In this document: positions 51,490 through 63,002 of the stretch, piece by piece | Numbering within the stretch: position 1 is the first letter of the stretch | Layout of the letters: each line of letters begins with the position of its first letter | Assembly: GCA_023231475.1 (NCBI GenBank) | Contig: JALJEE010002436.1 | Location: 124,001 to 188,000 of the forward strand | DNA: 64,000 nt | Direction of reading: 5' to 3' | DNA from: Seison nebaliae | Taxonomy: Eukaryota; Rotifera; Pararotatoria; Seisonacea; Seisonidae | Translations under genes and position numbers: made by a program | Notes under the pieces: model-generated | What the model was told of the DNA's origin: nothing | The model's input: the letters and a program-made list of their open reading frames with translations, nothing else | The model's database searches: none

Positions 51490-54400
51490 ATGTGTCGACT
51501 ACTCCTCTCGTCTATCCTCACACACTTGTTACAAAGGAGAACGTTGGGTGATGTGCAGAATGATGAGGTGAAGCACCAATTCATTAAGGATGATGAGGAA
51601 GAGAATGCCGAATTGAGATATGCTGATTCTTCAAGCTTATCATCAAGTTTGGAAAGTAGCGAATTGATGCATTGTATGAAAGGAGAACGCTTGAATGAGA
51701 TAAATCAATTTCTCCAATTAGACGATGGAACGAAAGAAAGTCAGACATATAATAAGTACTCACATCAGCATTATCATCAACTTCCACATCATTATCATCA
51801 ACAACAACCTCAGGGAAGGAGGAAAGAAGAAATACAACCGATGAGGCAATCATCTTCTTATTTGCATCAGATGCAAAGACAACAGACACCGTCAGATATT
51901 GAAGTAAGGAAGAAAAAGCGGACGCAATTATATAATCGTAACTCAATGATACAATTAGGTGAACATAACCTTGACATGGGAACGAAAGAAGAACGTCTCT
52001 CCTCAAACATCCAGAACGATTCTTTACCAAATTCTAATCTCTCAACCGCAACTTCGTTGGCACACTCACCCATCGAAAGAAAGGTGACGGAAAAAAGTTA
52101 TACATCCATCTTATCTTCAAACGCACTCGCCAACTCATCCAAAGCAATTCCAACAATTGATCATCATCAGAATAACAAGGACAAAGTGTACATGTATCTC
52201 CATGAATCGACTTCATCAAAAAATTTTCATAAATTCAAACGGAGCAATTCATATTCATCCGTCGATCCGTCACTCATATCATCATCCGCCTCATCAACAA
52301 CGTCGACACTCTCTTCATTGAGATCGTCGTCCTTATCCTTACTGTCATTAGAGAAGAAGTTTAAGAAGAATCCTCAAAACCATAAAAACGGAAATTCGAA
52401 AATTTTCAAAAGTAAATGTAAAAATGAGTTTGTGGATTTGGAGAAGAAATCCATTTCATTACCTCGTCATTTTCAACGCGATTTCCGAACTATACTATTC
52501 TCAAATCAAGATGACCTAACTAACATTTATCCGGAGAATGATCATATGATCATTCCTGATGGTAATCATTATTATTATGTATCGAAATCGCGCGTGCATA
52601 TTTATGATCCCGAAATGATTCGTTGTCTCGATTCATGGTTATTAGCAACCCATGAAAATACATTTTTGAATTATCATGATATGACCATTCGAGCACCTTC
52701 ATCAACAAGAACAACAACAACAACAACAACAAGTCATCATCCTCCAAATTCTTATTTCTCCCAACAACAACAATTGAGAGAACGTTTGGAACAAGAGAAA
52801 TTTGAATATTTCCACAAACAACAACAAAACCCAAAACATCAGGAAAATTATTTATTGATTCCATCAACTCAAATATGGCACCATCATCATCGGTTCCATT
52901 TCAATCCGAAAGAGACGATATCTCAATTCGAAAATAATACGAGTGTATCTTCTGCAACTACAAATTTTCCATCTTCTTTCGAAACGACAATCGATTCGAC
53001 GAGAAGTCGAAACGTCTCATCATCGGTGCAATTGAGTGAGCAGAATAAGTCGGTGATACAGGAACAAATTAATAATGAGAATCATCCAAAAAAGATAGAA
53101 TATGTTGATCGATCCAACATCGTTAACTTATCCACATCAACGCTTTTCTCCCCTTCACTTTATGAGGAGAATGTAATTAATATGAATGAAGAATTAATGT
53201 GGCAAACTTCTCCAGATGAATCCAAACAGGTAATTGATACGATAGCCAAATCAATTTTATCTACCACTTCATCATCCGAATTTAATGTTCCAACAACCAT
53301 TTCATCAACTGTCGTCACTTCATTATCTTCCTTCTCATTATCCACACCGTTATGCGTAAATACGCCATCATATCAATATTGTAACGAAGGAGAATTAATG
53401 AAGAAAATTCCTGATAAAAAACCGTTTCTGGTATCGAGTGATCTCACCCAATACTCTTCTCCTCTCGCTCCAATAACACCGTCGAAATTGTCGAATGAAG
53501 AATGTCCAATCTTATTGAACTCTAATGTTCCCATTGCAACAAATCCCCAAATAACAACAATAACAACAACAACAAATTCAAAATCCTTAATTGCTGTACC
53601 AACTTCCACCACCATCATGACAATTTCACCAGAACAAACATCACTCAAATCGAATATTTCACGTCCTACAAAAATGTCTTCCAATCAAAAATTGCCAATT
53701 GAAACTTGTTCAATTACTTCTTCCGGTGCTACTAAATTGATTAGGGATGACATGTCAAGTCATCAGGCCGGAAAACGGACAAATATGACCAATATCGAAA
53801 TGTTTCAGAATGACACGCCACCATTTAATGTTTGCATTGCAGCCACTACAATTCGATCAATCGATGTTCCGATATTGGTCAGTAATGATCATCCGTCGAA
53901 ACAATCGTATTATTTTCCTTCAACTACCACCATGGTGAGTACGCATATACAACCGATAATGGCAACGATAAGAAGTAATTATTCTCAAGCTGAATCTTCA
54001 GATCAGCAGCAATTGGACAAACCTGTTAAGCATGTTCGATTAACATCAGACGAGCCAATCTCTCCATATTATCCAACTCATCATCATAATCCAGATAAAG
54101 TGATATTACACGAACATTTCAACACACCTTTACGACGGAAATATGAAGAACATCAGGAACAACAATTTCATAAGCAAAATTTAATTTTCGACAAAGAAAG
54201 AAAATCACATCAACCATATCCTTCCACCAAATTTCATGAACAAGATAAACATGCTAATCGTCGAATTAAACAGCCATTCGATCGTCGACGACATTCGTCA
54301 ACCGAAAGTGTTTTCGATGTGATTCATCAAAAATTGTTATCCGGTCCAACAGCATATATGCAAGCGATACATGATAATCGAGTTGATGGTATTATCGATG

Positions 54401-54727
54401 AACGAAGAAGAAAACATCAAACCCCACCACATCAATATCATTATACTCAATATCAGCCTCCGCACCATCAGCCATCCGAATATGCATATTCCAGGAATTT
54501 CAATTTGAATAAAATTGAGAATGACATAGATAATGCCGATGAATATAGTTCGTCCTTATTTGACGACGATCAAATGCCAGAATTATTCCGTACGATAAAC
54601 AAATTCCGCAATTCTCATAATGACAAAATTAGTTATCAGAAGAAAATTGATAAATATGAAATTCCTCCCAATTTTTATCGACAACCGTCACCTTTCCGAC
54701 AAACCATGCATCCTGATCCATATTTCC

Positions 54728-54761
<34 letters not shown>

Positions 54762-57700
54762 TCAACGTCAACAATATTATGAATCGCAAAGAATTCATGA
54801 TCAACGATTGTCGAATGTTCCTCGAAATTCTTATGTTCATTCTCAAGACAAACAAACGCCAAATAAAAAGCAAGATACTTCCAAACATTCAAGACAAGTC
54901 TCATCAACTCATATAACTCCCACACGGACTCGACATCGTCAACGTTCAAGATCGACGAATAAGAGTAATGAATATTATCGAAACCATCAGAAACAAATTC
55001 AGTTCCTTCGAAATAATGCAATGCCACTTCATTATTATCCATCTTATCATCCGTCACTCGATCCTTATCCAAATAATTCCAATTCGGGAATGTATCGAAG
55101 TCCACATCATATGTACCATCCGTCGAATGTTCTCGTTGACGATCAATATTTTCCTGCAGATATGCCTTTATCCGGTCATTATTCTTATCATTTATCACCA
55201 AAAGTGCCGCAATCTACCTCCAAACATGGAATGTCTTCCATTTATCCCACACCATCTTCCTACCAAAGATATCGAACTCCAAAACATCAGACGAACGAAA
55301 CTTCATCAAAACGGTCAGTCCACCATCACAATCCAAAACAATCATCATTCGACATACATCATCAACCGGAGAACAGTTGTAACGCAACAAAAAGTTTCAA
55401 TCAAATGATTCTCTCCGACGAGGATAGTGGCGATAGTAATCAGTTAAATAAAATGTCTCAGACAAGACATCGATCATATGAACGATATCGATATCCATTG
55501 GATGATATTAAACGATATCCTGGCGGAATAGCTCCCAATTTGAGACAGAAACGTCATCATCAACAACGTTCTGTCCGATTTGCCGCATTATCATCCAACC
55601 GAAATAAACATGAAGATGAACAAAATAATTTATCTCTCTCGAACGATTCACTCCAACACATGAGACAAATTCATCAAAATAACTTCACTAAATTACCCAC
55701 ACAATATCCGAATGTACTTGCCAATCAACAATTTCATCATGATCGATCCTTTTCTTCTCCGTATGAGAAAGACAATTGTTTACCTATGAATTATGAACAT
55801 ATTAATCAGCAGACGATATATCCAAATCAATCGAATATCTCCAATGAAATTATTTCTGATAGTCGAGAATTTCAGAAAGCCAAAATCAAATATATCTTTC
55901 CCATCACCAAAGACAATATGATCAATCCATCAGAATATATGTCCGCAATCGAACAGGAGGAAGAGAATCATAAAACAAATAAGGATAATTCAATTTCCAC
56001 ATCAACGAGCACTAACAATTGTAAATCCATTTTTTCCGATAATTCCACCAGAAGTTACGCAAACTTACCATTTACTTGTCAGATGTATCAACAAAGTCTC
56101 ACAACTCCCAAACAAGATATCATCACCATACAGACATCAACACCAGCCATCTCTTCCACTACAGTCATTGACAGTTCGGATAAAAATCGTTTAATTTCTT
56201 CATCGGAATCATCAGGAATTAAAGGAAAAATTAAAGAATTCGCCAGTCATTCGTCAACAACATTAATCTCTACTGAAAATAATACATCGACCATCTCTTC
56301 CGTCATCAGTAACGAGGAGAAAGAAGAGAAAGTGAAATATTCTTCAGATTCAAAAAATCCAAATCGAGATTTATCTGCCATTAAACGGAAAAGTTTTATA
56401 AAGAATCAATCCAATATTTCCGTTCCCAAACGATTACATGAGAGTCAAATTGATGGACTAATGAATTATGAAAACGATTCTACTGATTTAGGTGCATTGA
56501 AAAGAACGAATATTATGGTACAAGCGGATCGACGTATATCTCATGGACGAGATCTCACAATGTTCAACGAGGGACATTCAATGAAAAAGTCAATTTCCAG
56601 ATTTCATGAAGAACAGAAAGATCCATATACGATGATCGCCAATTTGAGGCAAGCGTCAGAAATTATCTTTCGTAGTCTAAAGATATGTGCAGTTTGATTT
56701 TATTAAAACCTTTCTTTTCATTCTTCTGAAGGCCAAAGCTTTTCTAGTGAAGTTGAGTAAAAGTCTTCCATCAGAATCACCTCTTGACGATAAATGGCCG
56801 TGGCATTTAACTATCTATTTCCATTCGTCTTCTGTGTTATTGCAGGAAATCTTCCAAGCTTGGAGAGTTAATCCATTTTTTTAAATATTCTATCTATTAT
56901 CTAATTTATTCATGTGTTTTTGTGGGAACAGTGTGCGAAATATCGTCAATCATTAGATCGTGTAACTAAACAGAAATTATTAGAGAAATTAATGGCACAA
57001 GAATTATTCCAAGGTATAAAAGCTACTTATCTCAACAGGTTTACATTTAATTCTTTTGTTTTTCAATATAATTATTCTTCTTCTAGTATGCAACATCCAT
57101 TTAAAGGCGATTATGTTCGATTAAGACATAATGTGAAATGGAAGAGATTGGTGAATGGATCACCAGATGCCTGGGTACTTTTTGCGGATTTAGTTGAAAA
57201 AATTCATCGATCAAGTGGAAAAGTTCTCTTTTAATTCTTCAATAATTAATTGTCTATTAATTAATCTCAAAAAATAAAAAAAATAATAAAATTAAAATAA
57301 AAAATATTATTTTCATAATTTCTAGTTGGCATTACAACTTCTGGTAATTACTTCGTCTTCCTTGCTGCTACTCGACCATCGAACTTTCAGTGTTCGATTG
57401 CGCATTCCTTTACCTTGTATCAGTCGCTTATCTTTATCTCCTTATCCTGATCATGTATTAATCATCCATTTGGATCGAGTTACTATTCTTATTTCTATAA
57501 ATTTTAAAAATTTAATTTATCTCTTTATTTATTTATTAATAATTGTTTATTCATGAAAATTATTCAGAGACGAGCGGTTAATATTCTTAAATAAAATTTA
57601 AATAAATATTCATAATAATATTTATAGACGGTGATTGCAGATAAATCATTAGACGATTCAACAAAATCGATGATTCTTGAAAAGTCGAAAGCTCAGAACA

Positions 57701-58181
57701 CATCCATAACGACGACATCGACAACATCCGGTATAATTTCACCGTCCCAACAAATATTCGCTTATTCTCAAAGTAGTGGCATGAACACTGCACTCCAAAA
57801 AGGAGATTTGATATTGAGTTCCGATCACGAAATAGAAATAACGACAAAATTATTTTTGTTGGTCAAAGCATTGAGTGGTCGAATACCTGAACTTCATATT
57901 TCCTCACAGTTCATTTTCCGTTTATTCATTTGACTAATCAATCTTTATGTGATAGTACTATCGTTGAATTTAATGCGATTCCACTTGAAGTGATATTTCG
58001 ACCACCTCGTGCTTATAATGAAACGACGCAAACAGTCACACTTTCGAAGTGCGTCGATGAAGACGATCGTAACAAAACGATGAAACACATACAAAGAATG
58101 CAACAACAACGACCAATATTATTACAATCAGAATTATCGGTAAATAGAAAAGGTAATCGAATCGAAATTCGACCCGACTAA
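51490..58181 (+). CDS. Class I myosin tail (TH1) protein without a motor, fused to a giant disordered N-terminus
   Basis: Exons: 51490-56691, 56732-56866, 56932-57038, 57087-57222, 57326-57478, 57628-57908, 57956-58181; about 2,079 residues, all phases consistent. Exon 1 alone codes 1,734 residues, almost all disordered (Ser/Thr, Gln, His-rich, with an 11-Gln run at 54727-54759). Similarity to the post-IQ tail of MYO1B-type myosins starts inside exon 1 at about residue 1717 (ANLRQASEIIFRSLKIC). It continues with SLPSESPLDDKWP, FQAWRCAKYRQSL, AQELFQGIKATYLNS, HPFKGDYVRLRHNVKWKRL, VLFADLVEKIHRSSGK and KGDLILSSDHEIEITTKL. TH1 domains are PH-like and bind acidic phospholipids, anchoring myosin I to membranes. 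No P-loop, switch or IQ motif was seen in the exons or in the 15 kb upstream. The frame is open upstream to 51433, so an earlier exon is possible. Tail identification is confident; absence of a motor is strong but not proven. Confidence 0.88.
57568..57576 (+). other. Candidate 9-nt microexon in the myosin-tail gene
   Basis: Inside the 149-nt gap between exons ending at 57478 and starting at 57628, AGACGAGCG is preceded by TTATTCAG and followed by GTTAAT, the donor type used elsewhere in this gene. Including it would add Arg-Arg-Ala in frame and split the gap into introns of 89 and 51 nt, the latter typical here. It lies in a variable loop of the TH1 domain. Confidence 0.3.
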
Positions 58182-58569
58182 TTGTCAGTGATTAGACAAC
58201 ACGATTCTCCTCCGTCCAAAAACCATCATCATTTGTTTTACAATAAGTAGGTCAGTTCATTCATGTAGTTAACTTACCTCACTCTTCAAACGTTGACACT
58301 TGTGAGAAATTGAGAATCAATTAGATAATTTATATTGATGATCAATATACGAATCGATCTGAGATGATTTGAGATTGTGTGGGAAGAAGAAGCAAAAAAA
58401 AACATATTAATAGAATAGACATTATCATTAATTATAATTCCGTTAAATAGAATTATAAAATTTTCCTGTACAATTGAACCATTTCATTCGACAATACTTC
58501 ATTGTAGAGACTCTGTATTTAACAACCAAATTATCTTTCTTTTTATTTATTATTTATTCCAAATGCATT
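58182..58569. terminator. Convergent 3' region between myosin-tail and RasGEF genes
   Basis: This is 388 bases between opposing stop codons. TTTATT at 58542-58547 and 58553-58558 reads as AATAAA on the minus strand, immediately after the RasGEF stop. No obvious AATAAA for the + gene was seen. Nothing else is recognisable. Confidence 0.45.
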
Positions 58570-61500
58570 TCATTCGTAATCTGTTGATAATAAAAATAGT
58601 TTATCATCATCTTGCAAGTCACTGCACAGAATATAATTCCTTATTAAATGATTCGGATTTAATTTATATTGATAAGCTGCCTCCTGATATTTGACCAATT
58701 CGAATTTTCCTCGTCGAATCACCTCGTCTTGTTCATTGACGTTCTCCGCTATCGCCATACCAACATCCTGAAAAACACTCAACATCCTCCAAATTAAACT
58801 GAACAACTAAACAAATATTAACTTTATTTTTTATATTATTGTTATTTCCATTAAGTACTTCATGAAAGTGCTCCAATCCGGGACGGAAAGATTTCGGACG
58901 TTGTTCACTATTAATTTCGTCCCATTTCTTCCTCCGATATTCGTCACTCATCGAATTGTTGAGAAAGTTCTGTTGAGAGACATACCATTCAGTTAAAGGC
59001 AAAATGATTTTATTCTCATTATTATTCGATTCATTCTCTGCTAAATGTGTCTCTAACAATCGTCCATGATAATGACCGAATAAACGAATGGCATTAATTT
59101 CCATTTCATCCTCGTCACAATAATTCTTCACATTCAATTTCGTACTTCTCAATAGAGCGCCTTCTCTACGATTATAAATTAATTGTCTCAATTGTTGAAG
59201 ATGGATCGGACTCTCTACAATTTTCTTCCTTTTATTCTTATAGTTCGGTACTTTTTCTTTCGTAAATTCCGCGTCGAAATAACGATTGAATAAATACGGA
59301 ATTACTGCGGACCAAATTGGAAATTGTGGAAATTCGACTGGTAATTGAAAGTTCTCCAATAAACTCTTCTCCTGCTCAGTGAACATTTGATTGATAACTA
59401 AATTCTTTTCATTCGAATCAATCTCATCTTCATCGAAACTCTCTATAAATTTGCAAGATAATTCGCTAACGGTACTCGGTAAAGAATAATCGGAATATGA
59501 TAATTCCACTGAACTTTCGCTCCAATTATTATTATTATTATTATTTTTATTATAATTATTCTTCTTGTTCCTGTTGTTGTTATTATTGTTAAAGTCCTTT
59601 AAGTTCAAATTCTTCTTTTGATATTCTGTTTTTCTTTGTTTATCTTTTGGATTCGATTCTCCTTCGGTATTGGGGAGAGTGTTCGATTTTAAAAGACGTT
59701 TCACTTCTTTCTTCAACGAATTATTATCTTTCCCCAATAATTCATATTGTGATTCACCTTTCTCTAATTCAAATATATCTATATCTTCCAGATTGAATGG
59801 TATCGCTTCTTCGGTGACCTCTAAACTGTTCGTTTGACTTTTATCGATTTCCCCAACAATTAAAGAAAAAAAATTATCTTGTGCTTGCGAAGTATTATCG
59901 TTCTGCTTATCTAAAGATATGTTCGGAATGGCTAATTGCTGATGTTCCTTACCGGCATTAATTCCATGACCTATCTTTTTATTTTGCATTTCTTCCGTTG
60001 TCTGTGTATCGTTTGATAGAACGTGATTATTATTTTTATTCTTCCTCTTTGAACAATTATTATTATTTCTAGTTTTATTATGTTTATTGAAATTCATGAG
60101 AGTTGGACGATTCCTCAAATTGCCCATACTTGGCTGTTTCCCATTCTGTTCATAATTGCTGTAACTGTAATAAGAATATGAATAAGTTGATGGATGTTCA
60201 GTTAATGAAGGCGAATCGTGATGTAAGGAGAAACCCAATCCACCTTCCTTCTTTATATCTTCCACAATCATTCCATCATTTACTTGGGTTGTTTGAGAAA
60301 TACTTTTCTTTCCACCAATCTTCCTTCCATTCGGGCACAATTTCCAACTTTTCCTTAATTGGCTGAATGAAGTTCCTAATTTTTCAGATGATGGAAAATA
60401 AGTGTTCTTCGATATGAAATTCATAATTTTTCCAGTTATCGTCGTCGGACTGGACGAGGAAATACTATGAACCGATCCTGTAATCTAAATGAATTGGAAG
60501 ATAAAAACGAAAAAATAAAAAAAAATAAAACTTTCTGCGGAGTTGCTGGTGGTCCATCAGCATCATCGATCATTGATGGATCTTTCTGTTCTACTTGTTG
60601 ATTATTTCCAGGAAATTCCAGATTATTTCCTTCAAATTTCATACACGCTGGCATCGTTTTACTCGATGTACTTGTAGTTGAAGTTGTTGTTGTTGTATCT
60701 GATAATTCGTTGTTTCCATTATGATTATTAATTTCCGGTAGGACAGGTTTCTCCACTTCTTCAAATGATTTCGAATTAACAAGAACAATTTCATTCTTTT
60801 CAATCGAACTGCAACTCGATTTGGTTTTAGGATGATATTTTGGTGCTTGATAATTATTTTCTTTCTGATATAATCGTTCAAATTCTTTCCTTAATTCATC
60901 ATCTAAAGTGGCAGGAGGTTTGAATTCACCATCTTCACAATCAATGATATCATCAGAAATATCGTTCAATGTTTTATTGTCTTTCATATTCGATCCCATT
61001 CCACTAACTTTTATACATTGTTCTTCAATAATTCCAAAATTATTCCTTTTTATTCGATGGTTAAGATATGGAGGAACGACAGTCGAAGATGGTTCTAATA
61101 AAGGTTCGAAATGAGAATGAGGAGAAATTGGTGACATTTCCGATATACTTTCAGTCTTAGTTAGCAATTGAGTTTCGGTTTTGTCTCGATTATTCCTTAT
61201 TTTAAATCGTTTCCAAAATGGATGACGAGAACGATTAGTTAATCGTTCCATAAATTTCCCGTCACGAAACTTTCGATAATTACTATTATTTTGATTAACA
61301 TTACTATTATTCCGATTGACACAATAACTGGTTGTGGAGGAGGCGAAATAGAATGAAGAATTTTGTAAAGAACTATAAGAGACAGATGATTCGACATAAT
61401 CCCCGAAACTTGTTGTTACATCGGAAATATAATCGCTTTTAGTTTCATCGAAATCGTTGTCATCTTGAAAAATATTTTTTTCATTTTCCACTTCCCGTTT

Positions 61501-63002
61501 AATGAAATTTTGTCGTTTTTTACTGAATAAGTTGAATAGTTCTAAATTTTCCATTCGTCTTTCTTCCCAATAATGTTTTATGCTTTCTGCCAAGATCGTC
61601 CAAGCATAAGTCAATTGGAAATTTGGTTGCTGGTCCATAAAGAATTCGAAGGAAAGACTTAAGTGATTTGGCTTATCGAATATTTCGAAGATACAAGAAT
61701 TATTTATATTCATATTATTCTCATTCTTATTCTTCTTTTTCATCTCCTTCTTCTTCTTCCAAGCGAGATGATCATTAATATTCTTTTGAATTCTTTTCAC
61801 ATCTCCTGTCATTTCTTTCACAATCATCTGATCTTTATGATCAATACGTGTTTGAACTCGATGAATAAATCCGTCATGAAGGAAACTATTATTTCTAACA
61901 GAAATCATTTTTTGAAGAAGATAACCTACGAATGGTATACATGGCGGTTTTTCCATTCCTTTTTGTAAATGAGCCTTATAAGCCGACCATTCCATCGAAT
62001 GACTGAAGAGTTTGAAAAGATAAATAAAAAATTCGTATTGTTGAGGATATTTAAATTTGACGAAGTCCCAAGTGGCTTTTAAACGGAAAATCGATGTACT
62101 ATCGAGGGCAGCAGCTATCGCTCTCATCGAATTATAATTCTTTAGTAAACGTAAGGAATATGCAATGGAAAGTGTATGTTTGATATTTTTCGCACGTTCC
62201 TCCAACAGATTAGCACGTAAAATGATATTTTGAAAGAGCAAAGTTATATGGAGATCAAGTTGAACAAGTTGTACTATGTTCGGAGCGAAATCCTCATGAT
62301 TTTTCGACGCCCATGCATAATTGTCCAATTCTGTTTGAGGCACTTTCAACAACATCTGCCGATCAAGCAAAGTCAACTCGATTGCAAACAGCATCGGATC
62401 GATATGAGTAAATCGAACATTTCTCGCTAATTTCCTAAGATCTGATGTACAATGAACTTTGAAGTCGACAGCTTCAATCGGTTTTACTTCAGAATCTGAT
62501 GATGAAATTGATGTAGCTTTACGATCGGCAACTTGTGGTACTTGTTTCCATTCGTCTTTCAACCATTTTATCCACATTCGAAATTCACGTTGACTTAAGT
62601 ACTTCAATCGATAATACTCGGTACTACCACTTAATTGTAAACCGATTTCGAACTTTTCCTGATTGTGAATAAAGAACTTCCCCGCTCCTTGCGGCAATAT
62701 TCTCCACATATGAATCGGAGCTTCTTCTTTCACCTTCTTCAAATCCGTTAAAGGTGCTTGTTTCGCAAATAACACATTCTGCTTCGATGTCAATCCGATA
62801 TAGCAGTTATCTAACCAATTTCCTTGAGCATCAACTTTGAGCGCAGGAGTTTCTGCGAACAACGTTTCATCTGGCAAAAGTATTCCTTCAAATCCATATT
62901 CAAACAATAAATATGCAATTTCCCGCATTCTAATATTGGGAAATTGGAAAAAAAATGAAATGGACTTTCACTTTTACACGTCGTTCCATCTATAATGTTC
63001 AT
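58570..63002 (-). CDS. PH-CDC25 Ras-family guanine nucleotide exchange factor, 4 exons
   Basis: Exons on the minus strand: 63002-62980 (23 nt), 62929-60532, 60484-58859, 58767-58570; about 1,414 residues. A PH-like domain spans about residues 40-140 (NWLDNCYIGLTSKQNVLF to REFRMWIKWLKDEW). A CDC25 (RasGEF) domain spans about 175-455: FAIELTLLDRQMLLKV, a Trp in NYAWASKN, APNIVQLV, NSMRAIAAALDSTSIFRLK with TW following, and PPCIPFVGYLLQKM. These correspond to the structurally conserved regions that open the nucleotide site of Ras, Rap or Ral. No REM domain is visible, as in RalGPS, but RalGPS carries its PH at the C-terminus. After about 500 the protein is mostly disordered (Asn-rich runs near 59520-59600), apart from a helical-looking stretch encoded at about 59350-58880. 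The tiny first exon (donor AC|GTGTAA) is the least certain join; the third and fourth exons are fixed by frame. Substrate GTPase unknown. Confidence 0.85.

Noticed and set aside
54629-55201. 190-codon minus-strand ORF with a Val run
   Set aside because: It is the antisense shadow of the Gln-rich (CAA) part of the myosin-tail exon; the run comes from the repeat, and there is no domain or splice support.
60485-60531. Treating 60436-62928 and 58733-60424 as two separate genes
   Set aside because: A 47-nt intron with donor AAA|GTTTTA and acceptor TTTAG joins them in phase, and the downstream frame continues smoothly before its first ATG.
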